The position numbers were made by a program, and so were the translations under genes. DNA of 64,000 nucleotides from Hibiscus mutabilis. Its lineage: Eukaryota; Streptophyta; Magnoliopsida; Malvales; Malvaceae. The stretch lies in contig CM033728.1 in assembly GCA_019671005.1 (NCBI GenBank), positions 23,201,099 through 23,265,098 on the forward strand, in the 5' to 3' direction. The notes beneath the pieces were generated by a model. That model did not search any database. It was not told the origin of the DNA and was given only the letters and a program-made list of their open reading frames with translations. Below are positions 1 through 8,929 of the stretch, piece by piece (position 1 is the first letter of the stretch; every line of letters begins with the position of its first letter).

Positions 1-433
1 CCTATATAGAACCTTTTGCTTTCTTGGGTGGATCTTTCAGAATGAAAGTTCTTCCTATATAGAACTTTTTACCTTGAAATCCTAGAGTTAGGGTTCTTCT
101 TATATAGAACCTTTCACTCTGAAGCCTTGAGTTATGAGTCCCTCCTATATAGAACTTTTCACTCTGAGATGGTAAAGCTTGGAGTCCTTCCTATATAGAA
201 CTCTTTGCCTTCAACGCAGTGAGTTTTTCCTATATAAAACCTTCTGCGCCATGGATGGATTCTTTTGACTGAGAGTTCCTCCTATATAGAACTGCTAGTC
301 TTCAAACCCTGGAGCCGTAAGCCCTTCCTATATAGAACTTTTAGTTTATGAAATCTCGTAGTTATGGTTTCTTCCTATATAGAACCTTTCACTGCGAGGG
401 CTCAAAAATATAGGCCCTTCCTATATAGAACCT
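1..433. repeat. 46-bp tandem array (family 1)
   Basis: About ten copies of a degenerate unit, each marked by the core CCTATATAGAAC. Cores start near 1, 54, 99, 144, 190, 229, 281, 327, 374 and 420, so the spacing is mostly 45-47 bp. Sequence between cores is poorly conserved. The array is cut by the window start, so its true length is unknown. It lies at the far (3') end of the minus-strand Ogre-like body. Not coding. Confidence 0.85.
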
Positions 434-1237
434 TTATCTTCGAATTTGGGATTCACGCCAAAATGGCTACCGATCTTTTTGGACTCGTGCTACTAAGGCT
501 GCCGAAATCTTTCTTAAAAACTGGGGATTCACGCTGAAAATGGCTACCGATCTTTCTTCAAATTTGGGGATTCACGCCGAAAATGGCCACCGATCTTTCT
601 GGACTCACACTACTATGGCTTCCGAAATCTTTCTTAAAATTTGGGAATTTACGCCGAAAATGGCTACCTATCTTTCTGGAAATTTGGGGATTCACGCTGA
701 AAATGGCCACTAATCTTTCTGGACTCACGCTACTATGGCTGCCAAACTTTCTTCAAATTTGGGGATTTACGTCGAAAATGGCTACCTATCTTACTAGAAA
801 TTTGGGGATTCATGCCGAAAATGGCCACCGATCTTTATGGACTCACGCTACTATGGCTGCTGAAATCTTCAAATTTGGGGATTCAGGCTGAAAATGGCCA
901 CCGATCTTTCTGGACTCACGCTACTATGGCTGCCAAACTTTCTTCAAATTTGGGGATTCACGCCGAAAATGGCTACCTATCTTTCTCGACTCACACTACT
1001 AAGGATGCCGATCTTTCTAGCCTTACGTTACTCAGGCTGCCGAAATCTTTCTTCAAATTTGGGGATTCATGCCAAAAATGGCCACCTATCTTTCTGGACT
1101 CACGCTACTATAGCTACCGAAATCTTTCTTCAAATTTGGGGATTCACGCCGAAAATGGCTATCGATCTTTCTTCAAATTTGGGGATTCACGCTAAAAATG
1201 GCCACCTATCTTTCTAGACTCACGCTACTATGGTTTC
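434..1237. repeat. Tandem array with TTTGGGGATTCACGC core (family 2)
   Basis: About a dozen copies of the core TTTGGGGATTCACGC alternate with blocks reading GGACTCACGCTACTATGG and GAAAATGGC(T/C)ACC. The full unit is about 77 bp, and shorter units of about 41 bp are interspersed, giving a higher-order pattern. Because the unit lacks stops in several frames it yields open frames of about 100 codons that are only repeat translations. Its sequence is unrelated to the 46-bp array next to it. Confidence 0.85.
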
Positions 1238-1580
1238 CGCATCATGCCCGAAGGACTTATCACCATGCTCGAAAGACTTACTGGTAGCCCGAAAGTCTTA
1301 TCATCATGCCCGAAGGTCTTACTGATGGCCCGAAGGACTTAATATCCAGCATTATGCTACTTTGGCTACCGTCATCTGGCCCCACGCTACTATGGATGCC
1401 GCATCATGCCCAAAGGACTTATTGATGGCCTGAAGGACTTATCACCATGCTCGAAAGACTTACTGGTGGCCCAAAGGTCTTATCATTATGCCCGAAGGTC
1501 TTACTGATGGCCTGAAGGACTTAATATATGGCTTTACGCTACTTTGGCTACCGTCATCTGGCCTCACACTACTATGGTTG
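1238..1580. repeat. Tandem pair of a 160-180-bp unit (family 3)
   Basis: Two copies of a composite unit start at about 1238 and 1399. Each contains several roughly 30-bp subunits with the core GCCCGAAGGACTTA, followed by a block ending in CACGCTACTATGG. That terminal block is shared with family 2, so family 3 seems to have grown out of, or recombined with, family 2. Not coding. Confidence 0.8.
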
Positions 1581-1880
1581 CCGTCTCTTTCTTCCTTTAA
1601 TGAAATCTACTTCTTCAAACTTTTTGACAATTCTTTAAATACCTGTCTAAAACAAGAAAAAATCGACATGCCTCTATCTATATGATGCATGCAATGTAAT
1701 GCTTTCTTTTTTCTTCTTCTTCTTCTTCTTCTCTATTTTTTTCTTTTTTCTCTCTTTTTCTTTTATTTTCTCATTTCTTTTATTTTTCTCTTTTTTTTCT
1801 CTTCTTTCTTCTCTCACTCTTTTTCTTTTCTTTTTTCTTCTCTTTTTTCTTTCAATCTTTTTATGTTCTAAATTCTTACA
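1581..1880. repeat. Polypyrimidine (CT) tract
   Basis: Positions 1697-1870 are almost pure C and T on the plus strand (polypurine on the minus strand), made of TTC and TCTTTT runs. Frames through it encode only Phe, Leu and Ser and are not genes. Similar tracts recur at about 9150-9210, 9570-9640 and 9890-9965 in the other half of the same Ogre-like body. Confidence 0.85.
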
Positions 1881-2738
1881 CCTTGAAAGGTCGTTCCTCA
1901 GATTTCTTCATCTCTTTACTTCTTCATTGTATGCTATTAAATCCTCATTTGATCAATCACTTCGAATCTGAATTAACATGCTTTAAAATCTTTTGTGCGG
2001 GAGGCTTTCTTGTCTTCAGGATTATCACATGTCTTAATAAATGATCTTCTGGTCCTTATATTATTCTTATAAGAACCCTTGTCATCTTCTTCGCTTGGCC
2101 CATCATACAGAGCCTTGATCTATTTCTAATCACAAGGGTGAGCAAAAATGCTTCCTTCCCCTGAGCTCATCCTTGATCTTCTCGTAGTATTTTGACGGGA
2201 ATTAACTCTTGGTCCCTATGCTTTAAATCTCATCATCATTCATTTTTAAAGTAATGCAAAAGGCAATTTACTTGTGTATATTTCAATACAAAAAAAAATA
2301 ATGATTGTTTGAAAAGATAATAGTCATTTTGAAAATCACAACTTGGAGGGAATACCAAACATTTTAAAAACATTGTTTGGAACAAATGGTAAACATCTTT
2401 TTTTTTTAACCAAACATTTTTGAAAATTAATGTTTGGAGAATGGTAAACAAAATTTGAAGTATATTGCCACGCATTTTAAAACTAATGTTTGAGGGAAAT
2501 GGTAAACATCAAAACTTTGGGAGAAAATGTCAAACCTTTTAAAACATGTTTGCCCCCAAAATATCAAACACCACAACACATCTGCTTCAAATTGCCAGAT
2601 ATCAACTCTAATGAAGCGCATATTTAGAAGATATTGACTATTATGGAGATATACGCAAATGTATAGTTTCTTCTAGTCTATTAGGCTTTCAAGAGGCACA
2701 ATCCCATACCTAATTTCTAACCCATTTAAGGTTGCTCT
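1876..2738 (-). mobile_element. Ogre/Tat-like non-coding segment, left half
   Basis: No coding potential is visible. The stretch is A/T-rich, and 2290-2590 holds repeated phrases such as AAACATTTT and GGTAAACATC. It ends at the A1 insertion point. The bases before A1 (GCTCT, 2734-2738) nearly match those after it (GTTCT, 8674-8678), so this segment continues at 8674. Assignment to an Ogre/Tat element is inferred from ORF1 and gag in the right half. Confidence 0.6.
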
Positions 2739-4270
2739 TGTTGCGCGTATTGAGTGCTACGCAAACGGTGCAAGTATACACGTTGCAAGTAATAAAGTGA
2801 TATGATAAGTATCGAGTATCGTCTCCACAGGGATTGGTTTGGGCCACTTTGCTTTAGTTATCGCACTGTAAAGGTAAAAACACAATTGATAATTGTAGGA
2901 GTTCTATCTAACAAATAAAATAAAAGAGCAAGTAAATAAAATAAAGATGTAATCAAAAGAGAGAGAATAGGCCAGGTTATCGTGAGTTGAGGAGTGATAG
3001 CCAATTGGATCGTCTTGGTAAAAGATTGCAAGGGCAACTCAGTTGCCGTGGCAAGTTGTATAGCTGGGTTACCTTGGCAACTAATCGACGGTTGCCTGGG
3101 TAACTGGTTGGGCAATTGTTTGGGCGGTTGGCCAGCAACTTCAAGGTTCGGTAGAGCGTTCTTCAATGGTTTCTTCTTATCCCTAAGTCGAAACTATAGC
3201 TAGTTGTGCATGCCTTGACAATACATCCCTGCGTGAATCAAGGGTGAACAACAACCAATCTTGCACTCCTCTTAGCCGTTGAAATCCTTAATTTATTCCT
3301 AAGCTGGATTAGTCTTTACCATCGGTAGATTGAATAAAGACCATACTCATTCGTTTCTTGAATCTAACTCTCCCGATATCCAATAAATAGATAGAATTAC
3401 GAGATCCTCTCCCAATTCACTCGCAAACAAGAATAAAAACTAAGAATGAGTAAATCTTGAATTGAAAGTGCAAACTCTTATTACCTAAACAAAATCCAAT
3501 TGTTTCTCACAATAACAAAACACAATAACCCCAACCAATCAAGTTAGTTCATGGTTGGGTTCAAAAGATACACAAAGAATAATCCCCAAACCATGAATCG
3601 AATAGAATAAAGAAGAAGAAGAAGAAGAAATCGATCAGCCCTCTTTGGAAACTCTCTCAATCGAACTCTCCCCCTTTGCTCTCTCTTCTTTGAGTTTGAT
3701 GGCTTGGTCTCCTTTAAATAGGAGATTGCTAGGTCAAAGTCCTTCTTGAGGAGGAAGTTAAGTTGGAATTAAATACTTTAAAAGAATATAATTCTTTATT
3801 ATATTTAAATTCCTTCTAGATATTCTCCTATCTTTTGGGATTTATTTTCTCTTTGACCTCTTCATGGAAATCAAACTCCTTTGGGATTTAACTTTGCTCC
3901 ACATCATCTTGGGCTTATCTAGTCATCAATTTCGACTGCCATATCATCTTATCCCTTATCGACAATTGCCCTGGCAACTAGCTCGGCATCTCCTTCATGC
4001 ATTGCCCTGGCAACTACGTTGGCATCTCTTTCATGCACTGCCCTGGCAACTGGTTCCAGCCTTGTTTTGGCAACTGATTCTGCACTCACAAAAACACACC
4101 AAAGCAATATCTTTTTGCACAAAAATCACCAAGTTATGTAATCAAGCTCAACGGTGGAAAGAAACATGAATTAATGCATGAATGTCTAATTATGAAACTA
4201 ATATGAGCCTAAGTCTAACAATAATATGAGTAAAAAGGGTAATAAAAATAGTACTTTTGAACACTTAACA
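2739..4270 (-). repeat. A1 3' LTR
   Basis: On the plus strand it runs from TGTTGCGCG to CACTTAACA; element orientation is minus, so this is the 3' LTR. It matches 7159-8673 over its length. It contains TTGCC..GGCAA dyads at 3043-3140 and a 36-bp minisatellite from 3966 to about 4075 whose units start with TTGCCCTGGCAAC. A GAA run lies at about 3608-3630. Confidence 0.92.
3711..3722 (-). promoter_or_regulatory. Probable TATA box of the A1 3' LTR
   Basis: CCTATTTAAAGG on the minus strand. The corresponding place holds TATA-like sequence in the other Athila-like LTRs (8114-8124, 29042-29050, 40571-40582, 51664-51675), which supports a conserved promoter. The transcription start is not determined. 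Confidence 0.55.
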
Positions 4271-4313
4271 CACACCCAAACTCGAACTACTGCTTGTCGT
4301 CAATCAATGCAAA
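4271..4313 (-). promoter_or_regulatory. A1 polypurine tract signature next to the 3' LTR
   Basis: Read on the minus strand, an imperfect stem (ATTGATTG, spacer, CAAGCAG) is followed by AGTTCGAGTTTGGGTGTG directly before the LTR TGTTAAG. It corresponds to 51226-51264 of A3. The polypurine tract primes plus-strand DNA synthesis. The G-run here is broken by T, so it is weakened relative to A3. Confidence 0.7.
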
Positions 4314-4559
4314 CTAACAATTACTTACCAAGACTTTAATCATCAAAAACATGCTTCAAACTTGAATTCAAACTTCAAAATTGTGGCACAAAGTATGATC
4401 ACCTTTTAATTCTTTGGATAGCACAAAAATTACCCGGAATCAAACTATAATGCTTGTGATAATGTGTGTGCGTAGTTGTGTACAAGTTGATTTTCAAGAT
4501 TCTATGTGAACAATAGGCTTTTATCAATTTAATTATTGTGGCATTTATTTTTTACTTTC

Positions 4560-4698
4560 ACTAGAGCCAATTTCGGTCACCTCTAGCAAAGTAAGCAATT
4601 TCTCATTTTATTTTAGTCGACTAGAGCCAATTTCGGGTACCTCTAGCGATTCTTTAATGTGCATTAACTACTAGACTCAGTTTCATGCACCTCTAGCA
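4560..4698 (-). repeat. Cluster of three CTAGAG/CTCTAG hairpin motifs
   Basis: Three units at about 4560-4587, 4620-4647 and 4670-4698. Each has CTAGA(G/C) and, after about 15 bases, CTCTAGC, which can pair into a short stem. The third is degenerate. A3 carries four equivalents at 50838-51006 at the same distance from its LTR. They lie in the 3' non-coding part of the element transcript. Confidence 0.75.
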
Positions 4699-5010
4699 AG
4701 AATTTAACTTTTAATTTTCAATTTTAAATTTACCCAAATTTTAAGCAACCTAAGTTCACTAAGTTTCTTTCAACCAACAAGCCACAACCGTGTAAAAAAA
4801 TCAGTGTCATAGTAAAATTCTAAGTTCTTTTCATGTAATCCTAAAATTGAAGGTTCTTTCAATTAAGTGCAGTGGCAAAAATTCATCATTGGATATTCAA
4901 CAAGTCTTAAGCAATTAAATCCAATCAAAGGCATGGCAAGTAACGTATGCAACCTATATGTGATTGCTAAAGATGAATGCAACTAAACATGAAACTAACT
5001 AGAAACCAAC

Positions 5011-5049
5011 ACCCCCCAAACTCGAGAGAATCATTGTCCTCAATGCATG
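5011..5049 (-). promoter_or_regulatory. A1 internal second polypurine-like signature
   Basis: On the minus strand CATTG-AGGA-CAATG (a stem with an AGGA loop) is followed by a short spacer and GAGTTTGGGGGGTG. This has the same architecture as the signature adjoining the LTR, but sits about 745 bp inside the element. A3 has its counterpart at 50483-50519. Confidence 0.6.
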
Positions 5050-5099
5050 TAAAAGTGAAACAAAATTTAAAAGAAACTAAATGAAATGAGTTAGTCGGA

Positions 5100-5600
5100 G
5101 AGGTCGTCACCTCGAATGATAAGTTTCCTTCTTGTCGTTTGCTTGATTCATTTTTTGGCCGGTGGTTGAATACTTGTGGCTGGTACTGCGTGAATAGCAT
5201 TGCTTTGATTTGATCCATGTTTGCCGAGGCAAGTTCACTTGCCTGGGCATCAGTAGTTGCCGAAGCCTTTGTTGTTGCCTGGGCATCGCCATTTTCTGTT
5301 GTCGTGGCAACGGCTGAGGTAGTTACCGGGGTAGTTGTCGGGGCATCCTCTGTTGCGGTTGCCGTGGCAAGTAGTTGGCAGTGAATTTCCTTAGCATGGT
5401 GGTTGTGAGTCTTGTTGTGGAAAAGAAAAGAAAGAAAAGAAAACCTGGAAACTAAAGATAATGAAGAAAAATAAAATAAAATATCTCCTAAAAATTCCAA
5501 AAATAAATAAAGAGAAAAAAATGAAAATAAAATAAAATTCCAAAAATTGAAAACAAAAATTAAAAATTCTTAGAAAGAGCATATTTCATGCATCTTCTAA
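5100..5600 (-). pseudogene. A1 remnant: integrase stop plus distal post-integrase gene
   Basis: Reading right to left, 5586-5600 carries the end of integrase (the ...DA-stop ending seen in A2 at 22373 and A3 at 48286). A purine-rich spacer follows, then about 100 codons rich in Ala and Thr down to about 5107. The Ala/Thr stretch is encoded by repeated TTGCC..GGCA dyads (5220-5385). It matches the C-terminal low-complexity part of the post-integrase gene of A2 (20850-21240) and A3 (49769-50409), including the final ...F-E-V-T-T-S tail. The conserved N-terminal domain is deleted. No function can be assigned. Confidence 0.6.
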
Positions 5601-5602
5601 GG

Positions 5603-5917
5603 TTATTGCATATCTGAGAAAACTAGAGGAGGTCGGTTTCGATACTTCTTATAGTCCATCCGCACCCTCCATCGAGTGATAATATTGCCCAAAAAGAGTT
5701 GGGCCAATATGCTCCCAACTACTCCCCTTTGTGTTACCATGGTGGATGTGTCTTTCTTCCGTGTTCCCTTGTAGTCCATGCATGCCCTCCACCTTGCTAC
5801 TATTCTTGAAGGCACAAATATATTAATAGGAAAAATTATATCCATTCCCAACCATTCAATTACCTCATTCTTGTCAACTTCTATCATGGTTGAATGTATC
5901 TTTTGTTGTCGTGACAA
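5603..5917 (-). pseudogene. A1 reverse-transcriptase relic with a duplicated motif
   Basis: The minus frame contains KNEVIEWL...II.PI and then RWRACMDY near 5770-5795. This resembles the RT entry region of A2, which has GWRVCMDYRKLN at about 24960-25000. About 40 residues later a second copy, RWRVRMDY, appears (near 5650-5672). The polymerase palm (F.DGYSGY, FMDD) is absent, so it cannot encode an active enzyme. The motif match is clear for the first copy. The second could be a local duplication or a recombination product. Confidence 0.5.
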
Positions 5918-6345
5918 TCAGTTGCCAAAATTTGCTGTAAGTCAAGGCAAAAACCAATTTTTTGAAAAGCTTCATGAGTCCAAACACCGTTTTCTTTTGG
6001 CCTCTCAAACATCTCCATCAGTAGAGATTTCGATGGCTTCAAATCTACCAACGTCGGTTCCTCAAGACATACCTGCAATTGACGAGGTGAGTTTTTAAAG
6101 AATTTGAAAGGTTCAACCATTACCTGATCATATTCCATTGGCAAAGTATTATCATATCGTTGATCTTGCATGTGGTCATGCAATTGCCGTGGCAACTGTA
6201 GATGAGAGCAATCTACAAATTCCTGCTTCAACATCAACGTTGTAACCTTCTGGGCATCAGGTTCCTCAGAATTTGTTGTAGTATTGTTGTTCTCAGCTTC
6301 ACTGAGTGTTGTCGCGGCATTTCTCTGTTCAGGCTCCTCAATCAT
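5884..6345 (-). pseudogene. A1 hypothetical region between gag and the RT relic
   Basis: An open stretch of about 150 codons, acidic and Asn/Thr-rich at the N side, with L-x-L-P-R-Q phrases that come from GGCAATTGCCGTGGCAA-type dyads (near 6180-6200). Its position matches the poorly conserved protease-to-RT connector of Athila-like elements, and an E-E-P-T-L-V-D-L-K-P phrase recalls the E-x-P-x-L-x-L-K-P connector. No protease DSG/DLG motif is visible. Coding status is uncertain. Confidence 0.4.
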
Positions 6346-6440
6346 TGCTGAGGTAATTTATCTCTCAGGCTCATCATGCGTTGGGCAGTCTCTCTCATTG
6401 TCATCCTTTTGACTTGGAGGTTCTAGTTGTTCCCCACACA

Positions 6441-7015
6441 TCAGGACCTCTCTTCGCATTGCTCCTTATCCTCTTGCCTTGGGACGTTAGTATCCCCAGG
6501 AATGGATTGTTGGTGCATGTTATCCAAGGTATATGTGGATCTCCTCAATTGATCTTCTGAATCCCCCAAGGTTGCATCCCACTGAGCTATCCTTGCATCC
6601 ATTTTCTTTGATAGCTCTCGAATCTCTTCAATTGATCTGTCATGTCTAGCCAAGGAAGCTAGCAACGTTTCCTCCAAGGAATTGAAATGTTCTTGAAAAG
6701 GACTACATTGCCGAGGCATGTCTATTGTTGCAGCAAAATTGTTATGGTAAAATAAATTTTGAGCTTTTTTATCAAACCATGAAGGATTTTGCTGCTGGTT
6801 CCATCTATGGTCTCCATGTAGTCATATGCACCGAAAATGTGAGGGCAATTTTCAAACACATGATGTTCTCCACAACAAGTGCACGAGTTTTCCATGGTAT
6901 ATGCTTTTCTCGGTTGCTATAGGTAATCATCGAAGGGTGCAAGAAACTCTTGATTGGATTGATTCATGTCTTCCAACATCAACTCTCGAATAGAACAAAT
7001 TTTATTTCAAGACAT
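6441..7015 (-). pseudogene. A1 gag remnant (zinc knuckle and coiled-coil tail)
   Basis: Downstream of the primer site on the minus strand, an ATG at about 7013 opens a broken frame. It contains a knuckle of the CX2CX3HX4C type (C-T-C-C-G-E-H-H-V-F-E-N-C, about 6840-6880), the same spacing as in A2. After stops, 6719-6441 encodes a heptad-like segment rich in Leu, Glu and Arg, typical of the Athila-like gag C-terminus. The capsid region present in A2 and D is missing. Knuckles of this kind bind RNA during particle assembly. Confidence 0.6.
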
Positions 7016-7134
7016 GTTGATGTCCCTTAACTTGTAGCGCACCTAATTTTTTTTTGATAAAACAAACAAAAAGAAAAGTTAGTAAAACTAATAAGAAAAA
7101 TGCAATAACAAAAATAACTAACACCAATTGCCAG

Positions 7135-7152
7135 TCCCAAGCAACGGTGCCA
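7135..7152 (-). promoter_or_regulatory. A1 primer-binding site (tRNA-Asp type)
   Basis: On the minus strand TGGCACCGTTGCTTGGGA lies six bases after the 5' LTR. The plant tRNA-Asp complement is TGGCGCCGTTGCCGGGGA, so there are three mismatches. A2 and D have better matches at the same place. Confidence 0.8.
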
Positions 7153-7158
7153 AAAACT

Positions 7159-8673
7159 TGTTGCGCATATTGAGTGCTACGCAAACGGTGCAAGTATACA
7201 CGTCGTAAGTAATAAAGTGATATGATAAGTATCGAGTATCGTCTCCACATGGATTGGTTTGGGCCACTTTGCTTTAGTTATCATTGTAAAAGTAAAAACA
7301 CAATTGATAATTGTAGGAGTTCTATCTAACGAATAAAATAAAAGAGCAAGTAAATAAAATAAAGATGTAATCAAAAGAGAGAGAATAGGCCAGGTTAACG
7401 TGAGTTAAGGAGTGATAGCCAATTGGATCGTCTTGGTAAACGAGTGCAAAGGCAACTCAGTTGTCGTGGCAACTTGCATAGCTGGGTTGCCTTGGCAACT
7501 AATCGACGGTTGCCTGGGTAACTATTTGGGTGGTTGGGCAGCAACTTCAAGGTTCGGCAGAGTGTTCTTCAATGGTTTCTTCTTATCCTTAAGTCAAAAC
7601 TCTAGCTAGTTGTACATGGCTTGACAATACATCCCTGCATGAATCAAGGGTGAACAACAACCAATCCTGCGCTCCTCTTAGCCGATGAAATCCTTAACTT
7701 ATTCCTAAGCCGGATTAATCTTCACCATCGATAGATTGAATAAAGACAATACTCATTCGTTTCTTGAATCTAACTCTCCCGATATTAGATAAATAGATAG
7801 AATTACGAGATCCTCTCCCAATTCACTCGCAAACAAGAATAAAAACCAAGAATGAGAAAACATTGAATTGAAAGTGCAAACTCTTATTACCTAAACAAAA
7901 TCCAATTGTTTCTCACAACAACAAAACACAATAACCACAACCAATCAAGTTAGTTCATGGTTGGGTTCAAAAGATATACAAAGAATAATCCCCAAACTAT
8001 GAATCGAATAGAATAAAGAAGAAGAAGAAGAAATCGATCAGCCCTCTTTGGAAACTCTCACAATCGAACTCTCCCCTTTTTCTCTCTTTTCTTTGAGTTT
8101 GACAGCTAGGTCTCCTTTAAATATGAGATGGCTAGGTCAAAGTCCTTCTTGAGGAGGAAGTTAAGTTGGAATAAAATACTTTAAAAGAATATAATTCTTT
8201 ATTATATTTAAATTCCTTCTAGATCTTCTCCTATCTTTTTGGGATTTAATTTCTCTTTGACCTCTTCATGGAAATCAAACACCTTTGGGATTTAACTTTG
8301 CTTCACGTCATCTTAGGCTTATATAGTCATCAATTTCGACTGCCATATCATCTTATCACTTATCGACAATTGCCCTAGCAACTAGGTCGACATCTCCTTC
8401 ATGCATTACCCTGGCAACTGCGTCAGCATCTCATTCATGCACTACCCTGGCAACTGGTTCTAGCCTTGCTTTGGCCACTGGTTCTGCACACACAAAAACA
8501 CACCAAAGCAGTATCTTTTTCCATAAAAATCACCAAGTTATGTAATCAAGCTCAACGGTGGAAAGAAACATGAATTAATGCATGAATGACTAATTATGCA
8601 AATAATATGAGCCTAAGTCTAACAATAATATGAGTAAAAAGGGTAATAAAATAGTACTTTTGAACACTTAACA
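7159..8673 (-). repeat. A1 5' LTR
   Basis: The second A1 LTR, TGTTGCGCA to CACTTAACA on the plus strand. It differs from the 3' LTR by scattered substitutions and small indels; for example a block around 7525-7545 lacks part of GGTTGGGCAATTG. The 36-bp minisatellite is at about 8369-8475 and a TATA-like CATATTTAAAGG lies on the minus strand at 8114-8124. Confidence 0.92.
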
Positions 8674-8929
8674 GTTCTCTTAATCTCACTAACTCGCCAT
8701 GCCTCATTCTTCCCTCATTTGGGTGTCGATCAAGCACTTCGAGGTTTTACGTTCCTTGAAGCAAGGTTAGCCCTTATAGGCGGAATGCAATCTGAAGACA
8801 TTCTCATTCAACTTGGTTATCTATGGATGATCAGAATGGTCTTTGGAGGCTTGTAATGTTGTTCTTTGGTTCATGGTTAGACAAAGCTGTATCTCTGTGC
8901 TTGTATGATCTGGATATCCTCATATGGAG

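Larger units (their letters stand above)
2739..8673 (-). mobile_element. A1: non-autonomous Athila-like element with both LTRs
   Basis: A 5.9-kb element read on the minus strand, with LTRs at 2739-4270 and 7159-8673, both TG...CA bounded. It is flanked by GCTCT and GTTCT, a 5-bp target duplication with one mismatch. The internal part is only about 2.9 kb: a gag remnant, a short RT relic, the last codons of integrase, the distal half of the post-integrase gene, then hairpins and a polypurine signature. Protease, most of RT, RNase H and nearly all of integrase are missing. By eye the LTRs differ at roughly one base in twenty over their first 400 bp, so it is not very recent. Movement would have required proteins from another Athila-like element. 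Confidence 0.88.

Noticed and set aside
1..433. Regularly spaced short repeats resembling a CRISPR array
   Set aside because: The units are degenerate, spacers are related, the context is a plant retroelement and no cas gene is present.
583..1217. Open frames of about 100 codons with repeated MATDLSGLTLLWLP-like text
   Set aside because: They are translations of tandem family 2 in different frames. The repeat explains them and there is no independent coding signal.
1689..1971. Phe/Leu/Ser-rich open frames resembling membrane proteins
   Set aside because: They come from a pure CT tract, and hydrophobicity follows from base composition alone.
2858..3203. Short open frames in both directions within LTRs (2858-3203, 7412-7609, 28283-28513)
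   Set aside because: They lie inside LTRs, repeat in every copy because the LTRs are homologous, and carry dyad-derived peptide only.
7135..7152. Possible tRNA gene fragments at 7135, 28053 and 39563
   Set aside because: Only 18 bases match the tRNA-Asp 3' end and each sits beside an LTR, so they are primer-binding sites.
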